NCBI GenBank assembly: GCA_964495785.1 | Contig: CAZBXL010000007.1 | Coordinates: 18,083-82,082, forward strand | Source of the DNA: RFSX01 sp964495785 | GTDB lineage: Bacteria; Bacteroidota; Bacteroidia; Chitinophagales; Saprospiraceae | Direction: 5' to 3' | DNA length: 64,000 nt | In this document: piece by piece, positions 27,827 through 37,983 of the stretch | Position numbering within the stretch: the stretch's first letter is position 1 | Layout of the letters: each line of letters opens with the position of its first letter | Notes under the pieces: generated by a model | The model's database searches: none | Told to the model about the DNA's origin: nothing | Seen by the model: only the letters and a program-made list of their open reading frames with translations | Program-made: the position numbers and the translations under genes

Positions 27827-28573
27827 TTATATATTCATTCCTCCACATACACTTAAGACTTGACCAGTTATATAAGTAGATGTATCAGAACCTAAAAATA
27901 CACAAGTATTAGCAACATCTTCACCAGAACCAAATCTTTTAAGTGGGATTCCGTTTATATAATCACTTTTAACTTTTTCATCTAATTCGTCAGTCATTTC
28001 TGAAGATATAAATCCTGGTGCAATCGCATTACAACGAATGCCCCGCGAGCCTACTTCTTTAGCTATTGATTTAGTAAACCCTATAATACCTGCTTTGGAA
28101 GCAGCATAGTTAGCTTGCCCTGCATTGCCAAAGACACCAACCACTGAACTCATGTTAATGATAGAACCAGACCTTTTCTTAAGCATAGTTTTAAGGACAT
28201 GTTTCGTCAGGTTAAAAACTGATTTTAAATTAACTTCAATGACTTGATCCCATTGATCTTCGCCCATCCGCAGCATTAAAGTATCTTTTGTTATTCCGGC
28301 GTTATTGATAAGTATATCTATCGTACCGAAATCTTCGTTGACGTTTTTAATAAGTAATTCTGCAGCTTCGAATGAGCTTGCATCTGACTTATAAGCTTTG
28401 AGTCTATCTCCCACATTATGCTGAGCTATGATGGCTTCGGCTTTCTCAGAAGATGACCTGTAAGTAAAAGCTACAGAAGCCCCCATAGCTATATATTTTT
28501 CTACGATAGCCTGACCTATTCCTCTCGATCCGCCGGTGATCAGAGCTACTTTACCTGATAATTGCTGTGTCAT
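27827..28573 (-). CDS. fabG: 3-oxoacyl-[acyl-carrier-protein] reductase
   Basis: 248 residues, the standard length of a classical short-chain dehydrogenase. NADPH-binding TGGSRGIG (13-20), NNAG (90-93), the catalytic Ser142/143, Tyr156 and Lys160 (YAASK) and Asn114/115 are all present. Pathway: first reduction of each fatty acid elongation cycle. It is transcribed from the minus strand 34 bp downstream of the penicillin-binding protein gene with no terminator between, so both probably share a transcript. The FabG assignment over other short-chain dehydrogenases rests on the high similarity of the whole sequence pattern, including the C-terminal GQVLSVCGGM. Confidence 0.9.
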   Translation of the reverse strand: MTQQLSGKVALITGGSRGIGQAIVEKYIAMGASVAFTYRSSSEKAEAIIAQHNVGDRLKAYKSDASSFEAAELLIKNVNEDFGTIDILINNAGITKDTLMLRMGEDQWDQVIEVNLKSVFNLTKHVLKTMLKKRSGSIINMSSVVGVFGNAGQANYAASKAGIIGFTKSIAKEVGSRGIRCNAIAPGFISSEMTDELDEKVKSDYINGIPLKRFGSGEDVANTCVFLGSDTSTYITGQVLSVCGGMNI

Positions 28574-28607
28574 ATAATTCCTTTTCTTTCTTTATTACAA
28601 ATATATA

Positions 28608-31274
28608 TTATCCCCCTCTCCTCGTCGTATCTTGCGAAGGAGCTGTATTCTTAATTGTATCTGGAGCTATATCAGAAAATTCATCGTCAAATTCTTCAAG
28701 GTCTTCATCAAAATCAAATTCATCTTCAAATTCCTCATCCATAGCTTCCTCTCTTATATTGAGTTTATTCAAATTCTGCTCTTCTTCTACTGATTTTTGT
28801 TTATACCTTTCGCAGTCAAGTAGATCAATAATACTTTGAGGTGGCAGGGGATATTCCGCTTCATAATTAAAATGTGTCGCAGTGTCTTTTTCTACTTCTT
28901 GTAGGTATTGTTTGACTATAGGTCTCGCCATGACAAAACCTTGGCCATCATCTAATGTAAGAAATCTGATCCACTTATCATCTCCTCCTACCCATACTCC
29001 AGTAACTAGCTCTGGCGCTACGGACATGAACCATCCATCAGCATAATCATTAGTTGTCCCTGTCTTACCACCTATGTCTGTTTTTACACCTAAGCCATAA
29101 CCACCACCTACATTGTTCTTAAGCATGTCTACCATCACACCATTATATAGAGAATTGATGGCTCTCTTACTTTCTGGTATTCCCGTATAGATAACCTTAC
29201 CATTCTTATCTTCTATATGTGAGACAAAAGTAGGTTTGGTATAGATACCATCATTACCAAAAACAGTATAGGCTCCTGCCATCTCAAACAAAGAAAGATC
29301 CATAGCTCCAAGGCAGATAGATGGAACTCGTGGGACTACATATCTACCATCTGGATAAGTGGCTGTCTTACTAATACCAGCATTATCTAGTAATTCTCTG
29401 ATCACGTCAACGCTACCCATTTCTTTTACAAGACGTACACTTATTGAGTTCTTTGAATATAGAAGACCTTGGTACAAATTGTACATGTTCTTCGTGAATT
29501 TCTCATTAGCATTAGCTGGTGACCATTCTTTGTCCACATGAAGATTATCGTCCCCAGGAGCTATAGTGTATTGTATGTCTTCATATTCCTGGCAAGGCGA
29601 TATACCCATCAAACTTATAGCTGTAGCGTAAACAAACGGCTTTATTGTAGAACCGACTTGTCTTCTGGAGTTGACATGATCGTATTTAAAGTAATTAAAT
29701 CCAGCACCGCCTACCCATGCTTTGATGTGCCCAGTTTTGGGATGAACGGACAAGAGGCTAGCTTGTAGAAACTGATTGTGATATCTTACAGAATCTAAAG
29801 GGCTCATCTCTACAACCTTATAATTGTCTTCGTTGTAGTCGAAGACTTCCATTTTTACTTTAGTATTAAAGATGGCCTTATAATCTTTTTGGAGAGCATT
29901 ATAATTTGATTTTAAATCATTATACAAGTCATTATCTTCTATTAGTTTTTGATAGTTTTTAATATTAGAACGGCTAATGATATTTTCTTCAGACAGGCTG
30001 TTCAGAGTAGTCTTCTTATCCTTAACTTGAATCAGATTCTTAATTACATTTTCATTTAGCTTATTTACACTATACTTCTTTTGGGCTACAGACTTTATCT
30101 TACTTAAATATTTGTTGTGGAGATTCAAATACCTTTCTGATTCTTTTACCTTCCTATCTAAAGTTGTTTGTCTTATTTCTTTCTGATATGTATCAGCTTC
30201 ATATGTCCAAGGGTCCTTTCCTTTCCATACTTCCCAATATCTCTTTTGCAAAAATTTTAAATGGTCCTTGACTGCTTTTTCTGCATGCTCCTGATAATGA
30301 AGATCTATCGTAGTATATATTTTGAGACCATCTTTGTAGATATTGTATTCAGTTCCGTCAGCTTTTTTAATACTCTCTTTATTGAATAAATCTCTTAACC
30401 ATTTAGTTAATTCAGATCTAAAGTAAGGGGCAGGACCTACATCATGAGCAGATCTTTCAAAGTTGCTCATATCCACAATCTTATCATAGATTGTATCTAC
30501 AGAGTCATCTAAGTCGTAGTATTTATCCATCTGATGTAATACCACATTCCTTCTTGCAGTTGCATTTTCTGGAAAACGAAGAGGATTATATAGACTTGGA
30601 TTTTTAAGCATTCCCACCAGTAGAGCAGCTTGATCTACAGTGAGATTTTTTTGATCTTTTTTGAAATATGTCTGGGCTGCAGACTGTATTCCATGAGCTC
30701 CATTGATAAATTCAAATTTGTTAAGATACATTGTCATGATCTCACGCTTGGTATAGCTTTTTTCAAGCTTTACTGCTGTGATCCATTCCTTAACTTTGGT
30801 TCTAACAAGACCTATGGCTCTTTGTAGTTTAGATTGGTTTCTAAAGCTTTCTCTCTTATATAGTAGCTTGGCTAATTGTTGAGATATCGTGCTTCCTCCA
30901 CCTGAACTTTCTTTACTTAAAAGAAGGGTCTTAAAGCCGACTCTGAATAGAGCTTTGAGATCTATTCCAGAATGTTGTTCAAATCTGATATCCTCTGTAG
31001 CAAGAAGAGCTTCAGTAATATAAGGAGATAAGTCATCGTAAGAGACAAGCTCCCTATTTTCGATATAATACTTACCGAACGAGACACCGTTCGCGTCATA
31101 TATAACACTCGCTTGATTGTATTGTGGTTTCTCTAATTCTTCAAAAGAAGGTATATCGTCATTAGCTGTTATGATTATAAATCTAAGTACCGTTATAATA
31201 CCTAAGAACAAAATAATCCATAGCAGAATAGCAGTCCACTTTAGAAATCGGTATGATTTTTTTTGATCGTCCAT
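28608..31274 (-). CDS. mrcA: Class A penicillin-binding protein (PBP1A-type, glycosyltransferase/transpeptidase)
   Basis: 888 residues: an N-terminal membrane anchor (about 11-38); a GT51 glycosyltransferase domain with ATEDIRFEQHSGID (catalytic Glu near 94) and GGGSTISQQLAK; a lysine-rich helical linker (about 335-480); and a transpeptidase domain with SxxK as GSTIKPF (Ser near 541), SKN (near 608) and KTGTT (near 736). It polymerises and cross-links peptidoglycan in the periplasm. The C-terminal tail is strikingly acidic (about 840-875, mostly Asp, Glu and Phe) and ends in a basic RRGG. It is the first gene of the pair with fabG. Confidence 0.93.
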   Translation of the reverse strand: MDDQKKSYRFLKWTAILLWIILFLGIITVLRFIIITANDDIPSFEELEKPQYNQASVIYDANGVSFGKYYIENRELVSYDDLSPYITEALLATEDIRFEQHSGIDLKALFRVGFKTLLLSKESSGGGSTISQQLAKLLYKRESFRNQSKLQRAIGLVRTKVKEWITAVKLEKSYTKREIMTMYLNKFEFINGAHGIQSAAQTYFKKDQKNLTVDQAALLVGMLKNPSLYNPLRFPENATARRNVVLHQMDKYYDLDDSVDTIYDKIVDMSNFERSAHDVGPAPYFRSELTKWLRDLFNKESIKKADGTEYNIYKDGLKIYTTIDLHYQEHAEKAVKDHLKFLQKRYWEVWKGKDPWTYEADTYQKEIRQTTLDRKVKESERYLNLHNKYLSKIKSVAQKKYSVNKLNENVIKNLIQVKDKKTTLNSLSEENIISRSNIKNYQKLIEDNDLYNDLKSNYNALQKDYKAIFNTKVKMEVFDYNEDNYKVVEMSPLDSVRYHNQFLQASLLSVHPKTGHIKAWVGGAGFNYFKYDHVNSRRQVGSTIKPFVYATAISLMGISPCQEYEDIQYTIAPGDDNLHVDKEWSPANANEKFTKNMYNLYQGLLYSKNSISVRLVKEMGSVDVIRELLDNAGISKTATYPDGRYVVPRVPSICLGAMDLSLFEMAGAYTVFGNDGIYTKPTFVSHIEDKNGKVIYTGIPESKRAINSLYNGVMVDMLKNNVGGGYGLGVKTDIGGKTGTTNDYADGWFMSVAPELVTGVWVGGDDKWIRFLTLDDGQGFVMARPIVKQYLQEVEKDTATHFNYEAEYPLPPQSIIDLLDCERYKQKSVEEEQNLNKLNIREEAMDEEFEDEFDFDEDLEEFDDEFSDIAPDTIKNTAPSQDTTRRGG

Positions 31275-31457
31275 TATCTATTAAAAAACTCTACAAGAAG
31301 GGACAATATAATGCCTTATCATAGGAATAACAATTAAAATTATGAACGTCTAAATATTTAATTTGTAATCTAAGTTATATGTGATATCTAGGAATCATAA
31401 TTTACTATCCGAACGTATGTAATAATGTTAATCATTAAGTGAAACCCTGATAATACA

Positions 31458-31465
31458 TATCTTAG
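31458..31465 (+). promoter_or_regulatory. Possible -7 promoter box TATCTTAG
   Basis: One base off TAnnTTTG, 15 nt before the ATG at 31481; a similar TATCTTAG lies just before the gene at 52126. Weak evidence. Confidence 0.25.
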
Positions 31466-31480
31466 AGCAAAATACTGATA

Positions 31481-34400
31481 ATGAGATCGATACTTTTAAT
31501 TTGTAGCCTCTGCGTATTAAGTTACGTGGCCAATTCACAAGAATTTGAATGCGATTCTATTGGGCTTTCTGGTCCACTTAGTTTTATAATAGATAATAGT
31601 GTAGATGAAGTATGTCCTGGCAGCAATTTTTGCCTCGATTTCACATCTCAAAACTTTGATAATCTTCTCGGGTTTCAATTTACTGTGTCTTTTGATCCTT
31701 GTGAGTTGTCTTTTGAATCATTCCTAGAGAGTCGAGCATTGAGAGGTTCAATAGCCGCTAATACAAATGTGAGTGACAATGGACAGATTGCATTTCTTTG
31801 GACAGATATTGAAGTCGAGGGCTTTTCGGTAGATGACAGTACTTCTCTATTTGTATTATGCTTTGAGGCGATAGGTGAGAGCGATGACGCAATAGATATA
31901 TTTCTAAATGAAAATCTCCCTCCTAATTTTCCTCCTACCTCAGCCATCTATCAATCGAGCACAGGCTCCTCATGTGTATCTGACGTGATTTTACTTAATG
32001 GACAAGATAGTCTTAGTTTCAATTTATGCTGTCTGGATGTAGATATCACTAATGTAACAAACTGTTTTTTAGACGGTACGATAAGTGTAGATATATGCGG
32101 GGTCTCATTACCTTATGTAGTTAATCTATTAGATGAGCAGAATAATGTCTTACAATCGCTTACCATAGAAGAAGAAACTGACCAAGTCATGTTTGAAGGA
32201 TTAGAAGTAGGGGATTATATATTATCGGTAACAGATTCTTTTAATCTAAGTATATCAGAACAGATATCAATTGAATCTACATCACCAATAATTTACGATA
32301 TCGTATTTTCAGATCCTAGCTGTAATTTCAGTGGCGATGGTTTCGTCTCTATAAGTAATATACAAGGAGGAACACCTCCTTATGTCGTAGTTAATGAAGC
32401 CGGATTATATTATAAGGACCAAGATGAGAATACTTTTGAAGGTCTTGCCATCGGCACTTATAGATATTTCATTAGTGATGCTAATGGTTGTGAGATCATA
32501 GAAGAGGTGACTTTATTTAAGTCAGAACTCATTGTAGATATTATTGTAAATGCACCTACATGTTCTACATTTGACGATGGGTCTATAGAAGTTATTCCAT
32601 CAGGTGGTACACCTTTTCTTGGTGGGCAATATGATATTAATAGTACTCTGACTGATAATTACTTAGTAGAAGGACCTTTGTTTTCTAATTTCTTTAATCC
32701 GCAGACGGGTACTTTCCGAGTAAGAGTACAGGACAGCAATGGATGTGTAGTTGTAGAAGATGTAGAGATACCTTTACAATTTAGTCCTGGAGACCCCTGT
32801 GATGATCAAGACCCCACGACAATAAATGATCAAATTCAATCAGATTGTACTTGCGCTGGTGAGCCTGCAGGAGATTTATTTTATCTCGGAAATAGTTCTA
32901 CGTTTCTGCCAGGGGATATTATGATCGAGGTGCCTTTTTGTACGAGACCCTATACATTTGCAACTGGAACATTTATAGATCAAGCTACTGGTACTGAGTA
33001 TCCTTTTCCACTTGAGAGAGGTGTACATTTTGATGGTATAGGGATGTCATCTTTTGTATCAAGTGTATCACCTCTGGATGAATTTGAGCAAGGAGAAACG
33101 CTTGTTCAATATACCATTGCTGACGATTTAGGTAATGAGTTGATTCATGAATTTACGGTAACGGTGATGTGTGGATGTAGTGGCGTTTTTAGTCCAACAT
33201 GTGAGGAGGTTATTACAAGTGGTTTCTTTTCTTGTAATATAAATGAATTACTGAATGGATATCAATCTTGTACTCCTCCCTGGGATGGGAGTAATATTCA
33301 AGCTGGGCAGCCTAATCCTTTATGTGTTGGTGGTGTTCCAAATAATATGTCTTGGTTTGCATTTATCGCTGGTGATTCTAATCTGACAGTAGAGGTGCTT
33401 CCCACTAATTGTCAGCCCGGAGGATCAGGTGTGATAGGCTTATCAGCAGGTGTATATGACGGATGTTCTGGTACTTGCATCGGTGGCAATATAGATTGTG
33501 ATCAGGTAGATTTAGATTTATCTTTTAGTATAAATGATTTGGTATTAGGTGAGATGTATTACTTGTTTATAGACGGTTGTTTTGGTTCAGAATGTTTCTA
33601 CGAAATTAATATAGAGGCTACAGGATTTACAACAAGCCAGCCTACTGGTTTAGAGTTTTCAAGTAATCAAGTAGATCAAGCATGTAATGAAGCGACGAAT
33701 GATTTCTGTAGATCTTGTGCAGTCGATGTATTACCTATCCAAGACGGAACAGGTACGGGATTGACTTCAGGGGCATACCCAGAAAACACAAATGCCCAAT
33801 TTCAGTGGACTATTGATCCGCCTATCAATGGTATAGATACTGTGGAAGCCATTCCTTCTGTAGATGGCTACTTTTTTCCACCTATTATGGATGCTGAGAT
33901 AGGATCTTACACAATTTGTTTAATAAGGGTAATAGAAGAATGTGATACATGGACGGGTAATCTATGTGAAGAATTAGTCATTACAGATAGTACGGTTATA
34001 GATAATGATAATGACATGTTCGGAGAGGATGTGGACTGTGATGATAATAATGCAGATGTATTTCCGGGAGCACCTGAGCTATGTGATGGCTTAGATAACA
34101 ACTGTGATGGATTTATAGATGAAGGACTTACAGCCACATATTATACTGATAGTGATATGGACGGTTTTGGTGATCCACTGAACCCTGTTCAAGCATGTGC
34201 TCTGATAGATGGGCTTTCAATTAACTTTAATGATTGCGATGACACCAATGCCAATATATTTCCTGGGGCACCAGAATTATGTGACAATCTTGATAATAAT
34301 TGTGATGGTATAGTAGATGAGGGAATTGCGGTACAGACTTACTATGCTGATGTTGATCTTGACAGCTTTGGTAATCCTATGGATTCAGTATTGTCTTGCT

Positions 34401-35173
34401 TTCAGCCTTTTGGGTTTGTAATTGATAATATGGATTGTGATGATAGTAATCCAAATGTCAATCCTGACGCGATGGAGATATGTGATGGATTAGATAATAA
34501 TTGTGACGGCGTTATAGATGAAGGATTTCCTTTAATCTTATTTTACAATGATGCTGATAGTGATGGCTTTGGTAATCCATTAGACACAACAATGTCTTGT
34601 TCTCAACCTCTTGGTTTTGTAGATAATGATCTCGATTGTGATGATAATAACCCAGATATCAACCCTATGGCGATGGAGACTTGCGATACGGTTGATAATA
34701 ATTGTGATGGCGTTATAGATGAAGGTTTTTCTGCAGTTACTTATTTTAATGACGCTGATGGTGATGGCTTTGGAGATCCAGCGACTGGATTTGACTCTTG
34801 CTTACAACCCCCAGATTTAGTAACAGATGGTACTGACTGTGATGACACTGATCCTAATATCAATCCTGATGCGATGGAGATATTAGGCAATGGCATAGAT
34901 GAGAACTGTGATGGACGAGATAATACGACTTCGATTAATGAGTTATCTGGAGTCGAATATAATGTATATCCTAACCCTACTTCTGATATCTTTTTTGTGA
35001 GAGGTATCGATTATTCTAAGATAGTTGTAAGAGATAAGTTAGGCAGAGCTATCATCTCACAATCAAATAATGTTTCGGTTAACTTAGAGTTGTTTCCTAG
35101 CGGTGTATATCTGATTAGTCTGTACAATAGAAATGATGAGATAGTAGGTGTAAGTAAAATTGTAAAGCAATAG
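31481..35173 (+). CDS. Secreted cohesin-like protein with MopE-type metal-binding repeats and a T9SS type A tail
   Basis: 1230 residues with a signal peptide (MRSILLICSLCVLSYVANSQ). Residues about 33-180 are a cohesin-like module (FQFTVSFDPCELSFESF, LFVLCFEA). Residues about 185-430 are SprB-like repeats (GGTPPYVVV, SDANGCEI). A DPCDDQDPTTINDQIQ.DCTCAG segment follows (about 440), then a domain resembling those in secreted peptidases (about 566-715). Residues about 850-1148 hold five repeats of the MopE 'putative metal-binding' type (DCDDNN..V.PGA.E.CDG.DNNCDG.IDEG). The last 75 residues are a type A T9SS domain (YNVYPNPTSD ... SGVYLISL). A surface protein probably stabilised by calcium or another metal. 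A bidirectional terminator separates it from the next gene. Confidence 0.85.
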   Translation: MRSILLICSLCVLSYVANSQEFECDSIGLSGPLSFIIDNSVDEVCPGSNFCLDFTSQNFDNLLGFQFTVSFDPCELSFESFLESRALRGSIAANTNVSDNGQIAFLWTDIEVEGFSVDDSTSLFVLCFEAIGESDDAIDIFLNENLPPNFPPTSAIYQSSTGSSCVSDVILLNGQDSLSFNLCCLDVDITNVTNCFLDGTISVDICGVSLPYVVNLLDEQNNVLQSLTIEEETDQVMFEGLEVGDYILSVTDSFNLSISEQISIESTSPIIYDIVFSDPSCNFSGDGFVSISNIQGGTPPYVVVNEAGLYYKDQDENTFEGLAIGTYRYFISDANGCEIIEEVTLFKSELIVDIIVNAPTCSTFDDGSIEVIPSGGTPFLGGQYDINSTLTDNYLVEGPLFSNFFNPQTGTFRVRVQDSNGCVVVEDVEIPLQFSPGDPCDDQDPTTINDQIQSDCTCAGEPAGDLFYLGNSSTFLPGDIMIEVPFCTRPYTFATGTFIDQATGTEYPFPLERGVHFDGIGMSSFVSSVSPLDEFEQGETLVQYTIADDLGNELIHEFTVTVMCGCSGVFSPTCEEVITSGFFSCNINELLNGYQSCTPPWDGSNIQAGQPNPLCVGGVPNNMSWFAFIAGDSNLTVEVLPTNCQPGGSGVIGLSAGVYDGCSGTCIGGNIDCDQVDLDLSFSINDLVLGEMYYLFIDGCFGSECFYEINIEATGFTTSQPTGLEFSSNQVDQACNEATNDFCRSCAVDVLPIQDGTGTGLTSGAYPENTNAQFQWTIDPPINGIDTVEAIPSVDGYFFPPIMDAEIGSYTICLIRVIEECDTWTGNLCEELVITDSTVIDNDNDMFGEDVDCDDNNADVFPGAPELCDGLDNNCDGFIDEGLTATYYTDSDMDGFGDPLNPVQACALIDGLSINFNDCDDTNANIFPGAPELCDNLDNNCDGIVDEGIAVQTYYADVDLDSFGNPMDSVLSCFQPFGFVIDNMDCDDSNPNVNPDAMEICDGLDNNCDGVIDEGFPLILFYNDADSDGFGNPLDTTMSCSQPLGFVDNDLDCDDNNPDINPMAMETCDTVDNNCDGVIDEGFSAVTYFNDADGDGFGDPATGFDSCLQPPDLVTDGTDCDDTDPNINPDAMEILGNGIDENCDGRDNTTSINELSGVEYNVYPNPTSDIFFVRGIDYSKIVVRDKLGRAIISQSNNVSVNLELFPSGVYLISLYNRNDEIVGVSKIVKQ
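34028..34923 (+). repeat. Five tandem MopE-type repeats within the 31481 gene
   Basis: Five units of about 55-60 codons. Each starts with DCDD; four contain DNNCDG.(I/V)DEG and the fifth ends IDENCDGRDN. DNA identity between units is only partial, so the repeat is old or under coding constraint. Confidence 0.85.
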
Positions 35174-35200
35174 TAGAACTCTATAGTAAGTTGTACAAAC

Positions 35201-35234
35201 AAAAAAAGCATAGACATGAGTCTATGCTTTTTTT
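35201..35234. terminator. Bidirectional Rho-independent terminator
   Basis: Perfect 9-bp stem AGCATAGAC/GTCTATGCT with loop ATGA, flanked by A7 on the left and T7 on the right, so it can stop transcription from both converging genes (31481 plus strand and 35268 minus strand). Confidence 0.93.
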
Positions 35235-35267
35235 CTTAAATCAAAATTTACTTGATTTTAAGCTGTG

Positions 35268-35825
35268 TTATTGTACGTGATCAGATTCGTCTGTGATAAT
35301 ATGACTACTGCCAAAACCTATTGGATTCATGCCCATTTTTTCAGGCATATCATCATCAAAATCTTCCCATTCTATAACTTCTTGTAGAAACTGCTCGACA
35401 TATCTTAGTATGAAAGCTTCGCTTAATTCTTCTGGTCTTATGATCTCTACATTCTTAGGCGGTTTAGGTTGACCGTATCCCTCTATGAATGGGTAGAGAA
35501 TCATAATCATCAATTTACCATTGAATAATTGTTGGAATATAAGTGAGCCATTATTTTTTATAAATGGTCTCTTCGTCTTGTTGCCAGGAAATTTTTCAGC
35601 AATACCACTGACTTCTGTCCCTAAAGAAAAATTGACAACTTCAAGATTTTCGATATCGTCTTTGTATTCTATTATAGCTTTAAGCTTAGTTTCTTTTACT
35701 ATTTTTTCCAGCGTTTCTGTAAGAATCTTTTTTATCTCATTGGGCCATTGGCTTCTATACTTCTTAGTCGTCTCAAGTATGCTTGTATACTTATCTACTT
35801 TCGCTTTAATATTGCTTAGTTCCAT
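35268..35825 (-). CDS. Conserved-looking cytoplasmic protein of unknown function, cotranscribed with the E1 gene
   Basis: 185 residues with no signal peptide, membrane segment or motif I recognise. The N-terminal 60 residues are a charged helix; the middle is mixed alpha/beta with FIEGYGQPKPPK; the C-terminal part is acidic (EWEDFDDDMPEKMGMNP). It starts 9 bp after the stop of the E1 dehydrogenase gene, so it is almost certainly in the same transcript. A role linked to that enzyme is possible, but nothing in the sequence shows one. Confidence 0.75.
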   Translation of the reverse strand: MELSNIKAKVDKYTSILETTKKYRSQWPNEIKKILTETLEKIVKETKLKAIIEYKDDIENLEVVNFSLGTEVSGIAEKFPGNKTKRPFIKNNGSLIFQQLFNGKLMIMILYPFIEGYGQPKPPKNVEIIRPEELSEAFILRYVEQFLQEVIEWEDFDDDMPEKMGMNPIGFGSSHIITDESDHVQ

Positions 35826-35834
35826 TATTTGCTT

Positions 35835-37841
35835 TTAGTAATTTTTTAATTTATCTATTGCTTCTGCTAATCTATTTTTAGCAAGGTATATTTTTTCTAA
35901 TTCAGGTGCAAAAGGCACAGGTGTATCAAGGCTGGCTACTCTTATTATAGGAGCATCAAGATATTCAAAGATATTCTCAGAAATATAAGCTGATATTTCT
36001 CCTCCTATACCGCCAAACATACTGTCTTCATGTAGTATTATGACTCTATTGGTCTTCTTAACAGAATCAACTATCATTCCATAATCTAATGGTTGTAGGC
36101 TTCTTAGGTCGATTATATCAGCATCAATATCTTCTGCTTCGCAATATTCCGTAGCCCAATGTACTCCCATTCCATAGGTTATTATGCTGAGGCTATGACC
36201 TTCTTTTACTCTATGAGCTTGACCTATTTCTATTTCGTAGTAGCCCTCAGGGACTTCTCCTATCTGCGATCTATACATTCCTTTATGCTCAAAAAATAGC
36301 ACAGGATTGGGGTCTGCAAATGCAGCGACTAATAGACCTTTAGCATCTGCAGGATTAGATGGATATACGATTTTTAACCCAGGTGTATGAGTGAACCATG
36401 CCTCATTCGTCTGCGAATGAAATGGTCCAGCTCCCATGCCACCACCACAGGGCATTCTTACAACAACGTCAGCGTTATGTCCCCATCGATAATGTATTTT
36501 GGCTAAGTTATTAACGATCTGATTAAATCCACACGTGACAAAATCAGCAAATTGCATTTCGACCATAGATTTAATACCCTTCATACTTAAGCCAAGACTG
36601 ATGCCTAATATGGCACTTTCACATAGGGGTGTGTTACGAACACGTTCTTTCCCATACTTTTCTATAAAGCCATCTGTTATTTTAAATACGCCTCCATAAT
36701 CTGCTATGTCTTGTCCCATAAGAACTGTCTCCTTCCATTCTTCCATTGCGATGTGTAGCCCATCTGTTATGGCATCTATGAATCTTCTCTCGGTGCTCTT
36801 ATTTGAGATTAATCCTTTGAAGGATTCTACTTTAGTGGCATAGATGGAATTTTCTTCTATCTGTTGAGAAGGGCTTAATTCTGGAAGAGCATATGATGTT
36901 TCAAGTTCTTCAGATATCTCATTTTTGATTTCCTTCTTGATAGTTGTTACATCACCTTCTGTTATGATATTTTCCTGTATTAGGAAGGTTTCATAGTTTT
37001 CTATCGGATCGAGTTTTTCCCATTCTTCCATTAGTGCTTTGGGCACATATTTTACGCCTGATGCTTCCTCATGTCCTCTTCTCCTAAATGTCTTAAACTC
37101 TATCAGTATAGGCGCAGGATTTTTTCTTATTTTCTTAATTAATTTAGATAGGGTGGTATAGACTTCTAATATATTGTTGCCATCTATGATATGCGACTCT
37201 ATACCATAGCCTCTCCCTCTATCAGCGAGATCTTTGCAAGCATATTGCTCATTAGTTGGTGTGGATAATCCATAGCCATTATTTTCTATTGCAAAAATTA
37301 CGGGTAGCTGCCATACTGCAGCCACATTAAGTGCTTCATGAAAATCTCCCTCTGAGGTCCCTCCCTCTCCGGTAAACGCAATAGAAGCATTCTTTTCATT
37401 AGCTAACTTATGAGCTAATGCAACACCTCCTGCTAATGATAACTGGGGACCCAGATGAGATATCATGCCCCAGATATTATATTCCTTAGTACCAAAATGA
37501 AATGACCTATCTCTCCCTTGAGTAAAACCATCAGGCTTACCTTGCCACTGGGCAAATAATCTTGAAAGTGGAACCTTCCTTGTTGTGAATACGCCTAAGT
37601 TTCTATGCATCGGAAATATCCACTCGTCATCTTTCATGACGGAAGTGCATCCTACTGAAATAGCTTCTTGACCTATGCCAGAAAACCATTTTGATATTTT
37701 ACCTTGTCTAAGTAGAGAAAGCATTTTTTCCTCTATCAATCGCGGCTTGAGCATAGCTAAGTAGAGCTCTTTTAACTTCTTGTCACTAAGCCCTTTTCTT
37801 TTGTAAGCTATGTTGCTTTTCCTCGTATCTGTTGTTGACAT
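35835..37841 (-). CDS. Fused E1 alpha/beta subunit of a branched-chain 2-oxoacid (2-oxoisovalerate-type) dehydrogenase
   Basis: 668 residues. Residues about 25-310 are the E1 alpha domain; the thiamine diphosphate motif runs from GEGGTSEGDFHEALN (about 157) to the paired Asn of AIENNGYGLST. Residues about 345-520 are the transketolase-like pyrimidine-binding beta domain (RFIDAITDG, GQDIADYGG, ...HSQTNEAWF), and the C-terminal domain includes DLRSLQPLDY and VIILHEDS. Known reaction: oxidative decarboxylation of a 2-oxoacid and transfer of the acyl group to lipoyl-E2. The alpha-beta fusion is common in Bacteroidota. Substrate choice (branched-chain versus pyruvate) cannot be settled from sequence alone. 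E2 and E3 genes are not in the window. Confidence 0.88.
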   Translation of the reverse strand: MSTTDTRKSNIAYKRKGLSDKKLKELYLAMLKPRLIEEKMLSLLRQGKISKWFSGIGQEAISVGCTSVMKDDEWIFPMHRNLGVFTTRKVPLSRLFAQWQGKPDGFTQGRDRSFHFGTKEYNIWGMISHLGPQLSLAGGVALAHKLANEKNASIAFTGEGGTSEGDFHEALNVAAVWQLPVIFAIENNGYGLSTPTNEQYACKDLADRGRGYGIESHIIDGNNILEVYTTLSKLIKKIRKNPAPILIEFKTFRRRGHEEASGVKYVPKALMEEWEKLDPIENYETFLIQENIITEGDVTTIKKEIKNEISEELETSYALPELSPSQQIEENSIYATKVESFKGLISNKSTERRFIDAITDGLHIAMEEWKETVLMGQDIADYGGVFKITDGFIEKYGKERVRNTPLCESAILGISLGLSMKGIKSMVEMQFADFVTCGFNQIVNNLAKIHYRWGHNADVVVRMPCGGGMGAGPFHSQTNEAWFTHTPGLKIVYPSNPADAKGLLVAAFADPNPVLFFEHKGMYRSQIGEVPEGYYEIEIGQAHRVKEGHSLSIITYGMGVHWATEYCEAEDIDADIIDLRSLQPLDYGMIVDSVKKTNRVIILHEDSMFGGIGGEISAYISENIFEYLDAPIIRVASLDTPVPFAPELEKIYLAKNRLAEAIDKLKNY

Positions 37842-37983
37842 TAATTGTCTTAATTATAATGTGATGCAATTTAGTAAATATTGATCTGAGTAGCATGGAA
37901 AAGCGAAGTAGCTTATAGTTAAAGATTATTGCCACATAAGTTTCGTTATTGCTATGTGAACTGTATTTTTTCTATTTTGCAAT

